Below are positions 24,450-34,378 of a DNA stretch of 64,000 bases, piece after piece (positions within the stretch are counted from its first letter, which is position 1; every line of letters starts with the position of its first letter). The stretch covers positions 1,699,538-1,763,537 of the forward strand of contig JAREIK010002645.1 in assembly GCA_029783825.1 (NCBI GenBank), in the 5' to 3' direction. Under the pieces are notes generated by a model, which saw only the letters and a program-made list of their open reading frames with translations, was not told the origin of the DNA and did no database searches. The position numbers and the translations under genes are program-made. Source of the DNA: Sapria himalayana (taxonomy: Eukaryota > Streptophyta > Magnoliopsida > Malpighiales > Rafflesiaceae).

Positions 24450-25010
24450 GAACATTGTCGCAGGGTTAACCACTTGGGCGTATTTGCCAGGGCGGGTGGG
24501 TTCTTGGCTTCTTGCCTTCATTGTCTGTTTGGTGAGACGTTAATGGTATGTTCTTTTCGAGAAGACGAAGAACGCCGGTGCCGCGACACTGAAGAAGAAG
24601 AACTCAGTGTCAGGGATCAAGCTTAGTTCCATATAATTTTTGATTCACACATCTTTGAATTTGATTGTGACCAAATATGACATTGATTTATGTGTATGAA
24701 CTTGATTTGTACGAATTCAAATTTTGATGTGTTTGAATTTTTAAACCATCGCTGACAATTGCTGCCAAACTTGTGCTGCTCTGAGATCGTAGTTGCTTCT
24801 TCTTCCCCTAAATTAAATAGAATTGGGAAGAGGTCCACTATTTCAGAATTACGGATCCAATACCACAATGGAAAGCTATCGAGTATACTGTAACCAAATG
24901 CATAATCATGCCCGTGCCAACCACGGTGGAGCGAGAATCCATCGCACTGACTCGTGTCGTTTCTCATTCTTCTGTGACAACGCGTCCTGCTTGCTGTTCC
25001 ATCTGCGACG
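24450..25010 (+). promoter_or_regulatory. 5' flank / probable 5' UTR of the MON2 gene
   Basis: Composition changes from AT-rich satellite to mixed genic sequence at about 24450 (CGCAGGGTTAACCACTTGGG). The segment has several upstream ATGs and no conserved frame joining MON2. A 206-codon open frame on the minus strand spans it but resembles nothing and overlaps MON2 antisense, so I reject it as a gene. If MON2 is a retrocopy, much of this should be carried-over 5' UTR; otherwise it includes the promoter. I see no clear TATA box. Confidence 0.5.
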
Positions 25011-28000
25011 ATGACATTCTCAGCTGTCTTAGAGTCTGATCTTCGAGCACTTTCATCTGAAGCTCGCCGCGGCTCCCCGGCGATCAAACACGGCGCCGAG
25101 CATGCTATCCTAAAGCTACGTTCGGCGTCAGGTGGCAGTGAAATTGTATATAATGATGATATTTTAAGGGTGTTCTTGGTGGCATGTGAAGTCCGAAATG
25201 TCAAACTGTCTGTCATTGGGCTTTCCGGAATCCAAAAGCTCATATCACATGACGCAGTAGCTCCTTCCGCCTTGGCTGAAATACTTTCCGCTCTGACAAA
25301 TCATTCTGACATCACGGATGAGAGCGTCCAACTGAAAACGTTGCAGACTGTATTGATAATATTTCAGTCACGCTTATATCCTGAAAATGACGAGACGATG
25401 GTCCAAGCCCTTGGACTTTGTCTTAAGCTCCTCGAGAGCAACCAGCCCCCTGACTGTGTGCGGGGTACTGCTGCAGCAACGTTCAGGCAGGCGGTGGCAC
25501 TAATTTTTGATCGTGTAATTCAAGCTGAATCTCTTCCAGCAGTGGACATCGATTCCAGATTTCCTTTCTCTCAATCTAATGTGGTTTCGGTTGATGCTCA
25601 TCATGTCGCCGGTCACCACAGGCATGTAAGTCGTATTGTTGTTCGTGAAGGCCATGAAGGACCATATTTCGCGAAGGAGACTCTAACTGAATCAGGAAGG
25701 ATTGGGCTTCGATTACTGGAAGACCTGACAACACTCGCTGCTGGTGGATCTTCAACTTGGCTAAGCGTCAAATCTCTTCCTCGAACATTTGCGCTAGAGA
25801 TACTAGAGTTCGTTTTGTCGAGCTTTATAATTTCCTTCAAGTACTTGATCCCGTATGAACAGGTTTTGCGTCGCCAGATTTGTTCTCTCTTGATGACTTC
25901 GCTTCACACGAATACTGAGCTTGAGGGAGAAACTGGGGAGCCACATTTTCGCAGACTGGTCTTGCAATCAGTTGCTCATATTATCAGGTCGACCAGTCCA
26001 ATTCTTATTACAGAGAGTGAAGTTTTTCTAACTATGCTGCTCAAAGTTGTGTTTTATGATCTTCCATTGTGGCATCGCATTCTTGTTCTCGAGGTGTTGA
26101 GGGGCTTCTGCATGGAGGATCGTACGCTGGAAGTTCTTTTTCAAAACTTCGATATGAATCCTAGAAACACCAATGTCGTCGAGGATATGGTGAAGACTCT
26201 TGCTCGAGTTATTTTGAATGTGCAAGTTCAAGAAGCTTGCGAGGAATTGCTGGTTTCTGTAGCAGGGATGTTCAGCAGCAAGGCAAAGGGAATCGAGTGG
26301 AGCCTTGACAATGATGCAACGAGTGTGGTGGCAGTGATGGCTGCCAGCGAAGCCCATTCCATAGCTCTGGCAATTGAAGGGCTTTTGGGCGTCACCTCCA
26401 CTGTCGCAGCTTTGACAGACACAACCCTCACCGTTGACGAGCTTCATGCTCCCGGCACTGATTTTGATACTGCAGATACCACGGGGAAAACGAAAACTGG
26501 CGTGTTCACAACGATGGTTAATTCTTTGTGGCTGACCATTTTGGATGCTCTTTCCTTTGTTTTGACAAGATCACAAGGGGAGGCTATAGTGTTGGAAATA
26601 TTGAAGGGCTATCAGGCATTTACACAGGCATGTGGGGTTCTTCATGCTCTAGAACCCCTGAATTCTTTTCTAGCATCACTCTGCAAAATTGCTAGTAATT
26701 TTCCAAATGATGCTCAGATCAGCGTGGCGCATTCTCCTGCGACCAGGCGATCTGATGTAATAGTTGAACAAGGGGATAACACTTGCCTGACTTCAAAAAA
26801 TGTCCAGTCTTTCAGGACTCTGTTCAATATAGTCCATCGGCTTCTCAATGATTTAGGGCCGTCATGGATTCTGATTTTGGAGACTTTAGCGTCTCTTGAT
26901 CGAGTAATTCATTCTCCAAATGGCAGCTCACAGGAGTCATCATCATCAGCTGCTGCTACAAATTATAAAAGAGAACTTCCTGGAAAAAGCAATGGCGCCG
27001 ACATCTTGTCGTCTTTAAGCGATCAGCTATTTGCGAGCTCACCATTGATGGATGCACTTGCTGTCCAATCACTGGTGTCTGCTCTATGCCAATTCTCACG
27101 TGAATGCATGTCTGGGTTGCCAGGCGGTTCTGGGCCATCTCTGCTTCAGAAGATTGGAATTGTCAGTTTTTGCGTGGAGAGATTGCTGTCCATCCTTACC
27201 AATAATCTTGATAGGGTGGAACTGTTCTGGGATGATCTTGTCCACCATTTTCTCAAGCTTGCTATTACTCCTAACCAGCTCTTGAGAAATACAGCACGTG
27301 ATGCACTGGATCAATCGATTTGCATGGTTTTAGGTTCCGAAATGTTTAATGATTACATGCCATCCAGGCCACCCGGCTCATCGATTCCGAAAGAAAGTCG
27401 CCATTCGAAGTTGAGCTTGCTGGAGCGTTCGGTCGCATCAACACTGAGCTCCCTTTATTTTTCCAGTCAATCTGTTGATATCCGTGCCGGATGCTTGAAG
27501 ATTCTCTTGCATGTGTTGGAGCGACATGGAGATAAACTGTGCTACAGTATGCCAGGCATTCTTCAGGTCCTGTGTTCTGTGGCTGAGACATCTGAGAAAG
27601 AACTCGTTGCCCTAGGCTTCCAAAGTCTGCTAATCATTGTAAATGACGGCGTTTCTTCCATTCCTGCCGACTGCCTCCACGTATGTGTTGATGTGACGGG
27701 AGCGTACTGTGATCAAAAAGCTGACCTGAATGTAAGTTTGACCTCGATAAGCCTGTTATGGACCATAACTGATTTTGTTTCTAAAGCGATTTTACGAGTG
27801 CTCCGGAAGGAAGGGGAACTTGACGCCAGGCTGGATGCGGAAACGAGCGAAGAGCAGAACGACTGCAGCCCATCTGATGAAGTAGGCGACGTTCCTGCTA
27901 CTTCACCGAGAACAACATACTTTAGCAAGTTACTGTTTTCTGTTTTCTCGCTACTTCAAAGGCAGGGAGCTGACGAAAGACCAGAGGTTAGGAATGCTGC

Positions 28001-29849
28001 AGTGAGAACTCTTTTTCAGACCCTTGGAACTCAGGCACAGAAGCTTCCAGTTGGTGTATGGGAGAATTATCTCTGGAATTACGTTTTCCCAGCTCTAGGC
28101 CGAGCTTCTCACATGGCGGCCACCTCCTCGAACGATGAATGGCAAGGAAAAGAGTTGGGAACTCGTGGAGGAAAGATGGTTCACATGCTGATTCACCACA
28201 GTCGAAACACATCCCAGAAACAATGGGCCGAAACACTCGTCCTGGTCTTCGGTGGGATAGCACGCCTATTACGCTCCTTCTTTCCTTTCCTGTGTAATCT
28301 GAGCAACTTCTGGTCAGGATGGGAGTTTTTGCTCCTGGCGGTGGAGGATAGCATCCTCAAAGGAGGCAGAGAGGTTGCCTTCGCTGCCGTAAGTTGTCTG
28401 CGCACAGCTGTTACGTCACACGCTCTCAAAGGTAACTTGCCACTGCATTATCTAACCTCCATTTTTGGTGTTTACAAGCATGTTCTCGAAAAGTCAACCG
28501 GCCACGGGGAGACTGTGTCGACCAAGGTCAGGCAAGAGGTATTGCATGCTCTTGGAGAAGCATACCTTCAAGCCCAGGATATGTTTGATTCTCCTTCGTT
28601 CTCTCTGTTGTATGGCATCCTGATTCTTGCAGTGGATCGCACAATCACGTCATCTTCTGATAGCCTCGAGGCAGAACCTGATGTACATCCGGTTCTGCTT
28701 ACTGCGTTAGAGATTTTGCCATGGCTGAGTCCAACCGAGCAGATTCCCTCGATGTGGATCACCGTCATCGACGGTCTTCTAAACTACCTGCCATCGACGT
28801 CTGACACTGTCAACAACGAGCAGGAGAGTGGCGCGATTGAAGAGAACGGCGACGCGAAGATACGGGATGACGCTGTGCCCGCTAGGTATGCGTTCGCAGA
28901 GAAGCTCGTCCCTGTGCTGGTAGATATCGTGCATCGTGCTCCGGCCGTCCAAGTTGATGCTGTTTTTCCCGATATCATCCACCATCTCGGAGGGTGCATG
29001 ACGACGAGAAGAGACAGGCCAGATGGATCCCTCTGGCGCGTAGCTGTTGAAGGGTTCCACCGTGTTCTTACCGATCACGTCATCGAGGGCCTTGCTCAAT
29101 CTGCTGGAATGCGTGCGTGGAAAGAAATAGCAGATGCTTATGAGATATTCCTCGTAGGCTATTGCGGCCGCGTGATCTCTTCAAACCATATCTCAGGCGA
29201 GGAACGTCGAGCTGACGAGGAGCTCGAGATGGTCATCTTGGACATTCTTGCTGACGGGATTCTGAAATCCCCAACCGATGCCCCCTTCCATGCTCTCCGA
29301 CGGCTTGTTTCCACTCTCGACCACTGTGCGTCGCGCACTTTTTCACTGCCTATCGGAACTGTGGAATTCTTGCCATCCCATTGCAGCCGTTTTTCCCTGG
29401 CCTGCCTCCACAAGTTGTTTTCCTTGAGCAGTTGTGATGGCGAAGCTGCTGGCTGGAACGCCACGAGATGCCAAGTCAGCAAAATCGCCATCATGATGCT
29501 CCTTGCTCGATGCGAATTTATCTTGGATAGATTTCTCCTCGATGAGAATGAAGTGGGAGCCCGTGCTTTGCCAGCGACCAGGCAGGAAGAAATCATCTTT
29601 GTTCTTCATGAACTGGCCCACATGAAAATTCATGCAGAAACTGCCTCCGTTCTTCCCTTGCATGGTGCTCTTGCGCCCGTCCTCACAGACAAGGAGCTCC
29701 ATGCCGAGCATCCTCACGTGCTCGTCCTGTTTCCTTCTTTATGTGAGCTTGTGATCACACGGGAAGACAGAGTGAGGAAATTGGTGCAGTTCCTGTTGCG
29801 CCTGGTTTCCAAGGATTTAGCTCTCAATAAGTTGAGTGCTGATGTATAA
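25011..29849 (+). CDS. MON2: MON2 homologue (Golgi/endosome trafficking scaffold), single uninterrupted exon
   Basis: The 1612-residue product resembles plant MON2 end to end. These are large relatives of the BIG/Sec7 Arf-GEFs that lack the catalytic Sec7 domain. In yeast and animals Mon2 works with Dop1 and Arl1 in trans-Golgi/endosome recycling; the plant role is inferred. The start fits the family N-terminus (AVLESDLRALSSEARR). The DCB region is about residues 1-180 and HUS about 229-390, ending 'FQNFDMNPRNTNVVEDMVK'. The block FSSKAKGIEW lies near 424, and the long C-terminal HEAT-like region about 830-1600. No catalytic Sec7 motif is seen, as expected. Stop is TAA. The frame is intact across 4.8 kb with no intron, unlike the multi-exon MON2 genes I know of, so a retrocopy is likely. 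It is far richer in G+C than the satellite on both sides. Confidence 0.95.
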   Translation: MTFSAVLESDLRALSSEARRGSPAIKHGAEHAILKLRSASGGSEIVYNDDILRVFLVACEVRNVKLSVIGLSGIQKLISHDAVAPSALAEILSALTNHSDITDESVQLKTLQTVLIIFQSRLYPENDETMVQALGLCLKLLESNQPPDCVRGTAAATFRQAVALIFDRVIQAESLPAVDIDSRFPFSQSNVVSVDAHHVAGHHRHVSRIVVREGHEGPYFAKETLTESGRIGLRLLEDLTTLAAGGSSTWLSVKSLPRTFALEILEFVLSSFIISFKYLIPYEQVLRRQICSLLMTSLHTNTELEGETGEPHFRRLVLQSVAHIIRSTSPILITESEVFLTMLLKVVFYDLPLWHRILVLEVLRGFCMEDRTLEVLFQNFDMNPRNTNVVEDMVKTLARVILNVQVQEACEELLVSVAGMFSSKAKGIEWSLDNDATSVVAVMAASEAHSIALAIEGLLGVTSTVAALTDTTLTVDELHAPGTDFDTADTTGKTKTGVFTTMVNSLWLTILDALSFVLTRSQGEAIVLEILKGYQAFTQACGVLHALEPLNSFLASLCKIASNFPNDAQISVAHSPATRRSDVIVEQGDNTCLTSKNVQSFRTLFNIVHRLLNDLGPSWILILETLASLDRVIHSPNGSSQESSSSAAATNYKRELPGKSNGADILSSLSDQLFASSPLMDALAVQSLVSALCQFSRECMSGLPGGSGPSLLQKIGIVSFCVERLLSILTNNLDRVELFWDDLVHHFLKLAITPNQLLRNTARDALDQSICMVLGSEMFNDYMPSRPPGSSIPKESRHSKLSLLERSVASTLSSLYFSSQSVDIRAGCLKILLHVLERHGDKLCYSMPGILQVLCSVAETSEKELVALGFQSLLIIVNDGVSSIPADCLHVCVDVTGAYCDQKADLNVSLTSISLLWTITDFVSKAILRVLRKEGELDARLDAETSEEQNDCSPSDEVGDVPATSPRTTYFSKLLFSVFSLLQRQGADERPEVRNAAVRTLFQTLGTQAQKLPVGVWENYLWNYVFPALGRASHMAATSSNDEWQGKELGTRGGKMVHMLIHHSRNTSQKQWAETLVLVFGGIARLLRSFFPFLCNLSNFWSGWEFLLLAVEDSILKGGREVAFAAVSCLRTAVTSHALKGNLPLHYLTSIFGVYKHVLEKSTGHGETVSTKVRQEVLHALGEAYLQAQDMFDSPSFSLLYGILILAVDRTITSSSDSLEAEPDVHPVLLTALEILPWLSPTEQIPSMWITVIDGLLNYLPSTSDTVNNEQESGAIEENGDAKIRDDAVPARYAFAEKLVPVLVDIVHRAPAVQVDAVFPDIIHHLGGCMTTRRDRPDGSLWRVAVEGFHRVLTDHVIEGLAQSAGMRAWKEIADAYEIFLVGYCGRVISSNHISGEERRADEELEMVILDILADGILKSPTDAPFHALRRLVSTLDHCASRTFSLPIGTVEFLPSHCSRFSLACLHKLFSLSSCDGEAAGWNATRCQVSKIAIMMLLARCEFILDRFLLDENEVGARALPATRQEEIIFVLHELAHMKIHAETASVLPLHGALAPVLTDKELHAEHPHVLVLFPSLCELVITREDRVRKLVQFLLRLVSKDLALNKLSADV

Positions 29850-29957
29850 TAGCCTTGGCTGTTTAGCATTGGAGGGGCATGTGTCGTTAAATTGACTTGA
29901 TTTTGGTTGCCCTATACATGTAGGGGTTGAAGCTCATAAATTTAAGTGAAAAAAAGG
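29850..29957 (+). other. MON2 3' UTR and possible poly(A) relic
   Basis: About 100 bases of genic composition follow the stop, then GTGAAAAAAAGG with seven A residues at 29949-29955, and then satellite. Seven A's in AT-rich DNA is weak evidence for a retrotransposition tail. I could not find a matching target duplication around 24440 and 29957. Confidence 0.4.
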
Positions 29958-29959
29958 TG

Positions 29960-30175
29960 ATAATTACAAGTTTTATATTCATTTTTATCATAATATTTTA
30001 GTTGAAATAAATTTTAGAATATTATATTTAGATAATTTTTTTTTGTTATTATAAGTATAAAGTAATTTGTTGAGTAACATTGTATTCATGATAAAACATT
30101 AATTTATTAAATATTAAATATGTTAAATAATTATTTTCAAAATATATATGAAAAAATATGACTTCAATATTATCA
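29960..30175 (+). repeat. Satellite fragment, plus orientation, right of MON2
   Basis: AATATTTTAGTTGAAATAAA, TTGTTGAGTAACATTGTATTC and TAAATAATTATTTTCAAAA follow in the same order as in the plus-orientation array left of MON2. The gene therefore sits inside one satellite array. Confidence 0.75.
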
Positions 30176-30269
30176 TCCAAATAATATAATCATAAATATT
30201 ATAAAAATATTTTTTTTTGAATAAAATACTTATGTGTAAGTTATGTCAAGTAGATTTTGATATATTTAT

Positions 30270-30778
30270 TTTAATTGCACCACTAACTATTTTTTATCTC
30301 ATATCTAGTATTTTATTAATTTATTTTTTTACCATGAATATAATATCTATCAATTAATTATTCTATACTCAAAAAATATTACTTAATTTTTTTAAGTTTG
30401 TTTTAACTAAAATATTTAGGACATAATATAATTTAATAGGAATAAAAATGATTCGATAAAAAATGTTCATTTTGAACACATTATAATATTATAGAAATGA
30501 TTCATAAATTAAAAGACCAAAATTTTATATAATATGTTTTATCGCCAAGATTATGAAACATTATAAACATTTTAATTATATTTTATTAATTATTTATTTC
30601 ATGTATATTATTTTATGATTTTTTTTGTCATTAATAAAATATTAATTAACAAATTAGTCTATTTTTCAATTAATATAATCTATTATTTATAAATTTATTT
30701 CAATTAAAATATTATGAGAGAGTGAGAGAGGAGTAATTGATACAAATTACTCATTATTCAAAGAATATATCTTTTACC
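30270..30778 (-). repeat. Satellite array, minus orientation
   Basis: From about 30270 the words are reverse complements of the array at 14-17 kb, such as TATCTCATATCTAGTATTTT, AAGTTTGTTTTAACTAAAAT and ATTTATTTCAATTAAAATAT. The unit anchors are near 30397 and 30689, 292 bp apart. The orientation switch lies in 30175-30270. Confidence 0.82.
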
Positions 30779-33055
30779 AAGTAGATTCATCTTATTTCTT
30801 AGTTCTTTGATCATTCTGTCTAGGATCTATACTAGAACCTCTTCAAATGTCACATTCTCACTCAATGAAGCAACCACATGATCTAATATGTGACTAGGGT
30901 ATGAGTGATACTTCCACAACATCGAGACATAGAATACATCATGCACATATGTCTACTCTGAGGTAGTACAAAATAAAAATCCACCAATCATATGCTCGTC
31001 AAGATCTCAAATGGACTCATATACCTTAGCTTAAGTTTTCGTGTTCTTGCCAAACTGATAAATACTCATATGAGGTGACACTTTGAGAAAAACTTTTATT
31101 AATAACCTCAAACGGTTATGGTCTTCTCCTCTAATCCACATAGCTCTTATATCTGCTCTAAATAGTGATCAACTTCTCATAGATAACCTTGAGTCCTTGA
31201 CCTTCTTAATAGTCACTTAGATTAGTTTTGACCCTAGCTCATTCAATTCACCCAATTCATTCAAATACACCGAAGACCTGCAAAATTTGTCATACAAAGC
31301 TTCAAAAGATATTATACCAATGATCGACTGAAAGCAACTATTGTAAGAAAATTTAAATGCTCAAACCAACTATCTTCAAACAAAATCAGATAAACTCAAA
31401 ACATATCTTCTAAGATATGACTAGTGCAATCTGATTGTTCATCCATTTGAGGGTAAAATATTGTATACATCATCAACTGAGTCTCCAGGATTTTCTGAAA
31501 TCCTTGCCAAAACTATGAAGTAAATCATTAATATCTATTAGAAATGATAAAAATTGGAACTCCATGTGAAACATACAATCTCCTTTATATACAACTTGCT
31601 CAACGTGTTTAGGGAGCCACTATTCCAAATGTGCAAACATTGGGCCACCATTTTAGTCAACAATCAACAACGACCTAAATGGCATCACACACCCTTGAAG
31701 TCATTGGTAGTCATATCACAAAGTTTATAGTCACTGCTTCTCACTTTCTCTATTTAATTGGAAGAGGCTACAAAAATCCTCTAGGTTTTGGATGCTCTGC
31801 CTTTGCCTACTTGCAAACAATGCATTTTTCTACAAAGTTCGCCACACTTTGCTATATTAATGATTATTAAAAGTTTTTCCTCAAGTCTTTATATATCTTT
31901 TTATTTTCTAGATTTACTGAAAACTTAGAATAATGAGCTTATTTCAATACTTCTTCCCTCAAGTCTTAAAAAATAAAAAGTTTGCATGTAAATTATTGCC
32001 CACCATCAACATAAATTTCCACTTGGTATTATCTTCCTTTTCTTATCTTTGAAGGAATTCCTACAACTTTACATCATCTTGTTGTGCTTCAATTACATGT
32101 CGGACTATAGTGGATTGAAGTCTCAAACTATGAGGGCAAATTAACTCTTTTTCCACATCTCCTTGCAGCCCAAAATCTTCCATAAAGGCCACCATTTTCA
32201 ATGTCAAAATCTCAAAGAAGTTGAACTTCCATGACTCTTCCTATCAAGGTGATGTATCATCTAGAAAAACAAGAATTGCAACTAAAATTTGCTTGTTTTT
32301 AAACTTCTAAAAAGTAGCTTAACACATCTCATCTCACCCAAAGCAAGTACTTTTTATGGACAGGTTAGTTAAATGTAAGGTAATGTAAAACAATTCTCAA
32401 CAAGTTAATGATAATAGCTTACCTAACCTAAGAAACTATGTACCTTTGTTACCATAGTCAGCCTCGACCACTCAAATATAACATTCAACTTTTTTATATC
32501 CATAGAAATCCCTTCCTTGGTTTCTACATGGCCCAAGAATTTAATACTAATGGTCTAAAAGTCATAATTTGATCACTTTACATATAATTGATACTTATAA
32601 AGAGTTTGTAAATCTAATCATAGATGCTTCTTATGCTCTTCATGTATGTTTGAATTCAACAACATGCCATTAAAAAAGAGGACAATAAATATGCCAAAGA
32701 AATACCAAATACCTAGTTCAATAAGTCAATAAAATCTTATAGTCATACCAAATGAAAGGACCAAAAATTAATAGTAACCATTCTAAGTCTAAAATGCTAT
32801 CTTAAACATAATTTTTTTTCTTATCCTCAAATAAAGATATCCCAATTTCAATTCAATTTTCGAGAAAAATTTAGGTCCATCTAATTAGTTAAACAAATCA
32901 TCTATATGGAAAAGTGAAATTTTATTCTTGATGGTCACCTAATTCAATTTTATGTAGTTTATACACAATTACAATGACCTATCGTTCTTCTTCAGAAAGA
33001 GAACAAAAACTATGCATGACAACATAATAGGTAAAAAACTTACCAAAAAGGAAAC
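30779..33055 (-). pseudogene. Ty3-gypsy pol fragment, reverse strand
   Basis: Near 33010-32930 the minus strand reads LVFVLFLKKNDRSL followed by LCINYIKLN, matching the gypsy RT block 'FVKKKDGS.RLC.DYR.LN'. The remainder towards 30779 is in the right place for RT, RNase H and integrase, but stops and AT drift leave only scattered resemblance. It is bounded on both sides by minus-orientation satellite, so it looks like an insertion into that array. LTRs were not identified. Confidence 0.7.
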
Positions 33056-34378
33056 TTATATTTTTCATAAATATTCTAAGTATACTTTTCATAATTATTC
33101 ATCTCAAATCTAATATTTGATTAATGTATTTTGTATCATACATATAATATGAAATATAAATTAGTCTAAACGTGAACTAACATGACATATTATTTATAAG
33201 TTTATTTTATCTAAAATATAGAATAAAAATCTTAATTTTAGAGAGAGAAATAAATTGACAACAAATTGTTCATTATCTAAAGATTATATATAATCATTGA
33301 GCCAAATTTTAAAAATATAAATTTTCTATAAGTATATTTTTTATCTTAAGTTTTTAATCATTTCAAATATTCTAATTATATTTTTAATCATTATATCTAG
33401 TTTTTAATTTTTGATTAATTTATTACTTTATTTATGCATTCAATATCCATCAAAAAAATAGTTTATATCTTACCTAATATATCATATTATTCATAAGTTT
33501 GTTTTAATCAAAACATTGAGAAAAAATTAAATTTAAGAGGTTGATAAATAATTTGACAAACATTACCCATTATCTAAAGTCTATTTACTAAAAGATACAA
33601 GAAAAAATTGAAAAAAAAAATTATAGTAAGTTCTTACAAAAATACTTTGAATTATTGTAAGAATTATAGTCATTTTTTGAATGATCATTTATTTGATATA
33701 TAAATTGTATTAATTCATATTTTTATCACATATGAAATATCTATCGAATAATTAATTTATTAAACAAATATTACATATTATTCATAAGTTTATCTTAAGC
33801 TAAATATTGAGCACAAATCTTAAATTGACGGATTAAAATGATTTGATATAAATTATTAATTATCTAAAGATTAAAATCTTCAAAAATGAGCAAAAATACA
33901 AAAGATCAAAATTCCTAAAAATAAAAATTTTTCCACAGAGAGTTCCTATCATTGTAAGTATTATAATCTTATTTTTAATAATAATCTATCTCATTTATAA
34001 TTTTGATTAATTTGTTTTCACACATACAATATCTATCAACACATAAGTCTATACTTAAACTTAGATATCACATTATTAATAAATTTATTTTAACTAAAAT
34101 ATTGAATACAAAAATAAATTAGAGAGAAACAAAAATAATTTCATTAAAGATATTTATTATCAAATATTATATCCTAAAAGAAATGAGTTGATTTAAATAA
34201 AAAAATTATACATTAGAAAGTTATTACACTTATATTTTCTATAATTATATGTCTTCTAATTATTTTATAATTATTATTCTCATATTAAATATTTAATTAA
34301 TTTAATCTTTGCAAGTAATATCCATCAACAACTTAGTCTATACTTGAACCAAATACTATATTATTATACCCCTTTATC
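33056..34378 (-). repeat. Satellite array, minus orientation
   Basis: The anchor ATTCATAAGTTTATTTTA recurs near 33189, 33488, 33780 and 34075, so the unit is 292-299 bp. The order of conserved words is the reverse complement of the 14-17 kb array. No genes. Confidence 0.87.

Noticed and set aside
24823..25014. 63-codon plus-strand frame just upstream of MON2
   Set aside because: Its first codon is TTG, it ends just past the MON2 ATG in another frame, and it resembles nothing. At most a chance upstream frame.
24623..25243. 206-codon minus-strand frame at the MON2 5' end
   Set aside because: It overlaps the MON2 start antisense, has no recognisable domain and looks like a by-product of the higher G+C there. 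The same applies to the shorter antisense frames across 25.6-29.7 kb.
29949..29955. Seven A residues as proof of a MON2 retrotransposition tail
   Set aside because: Too short in this AT-rich setting, and no matching target duplication was found. I keep the retrogene call on the lack of introns alone.
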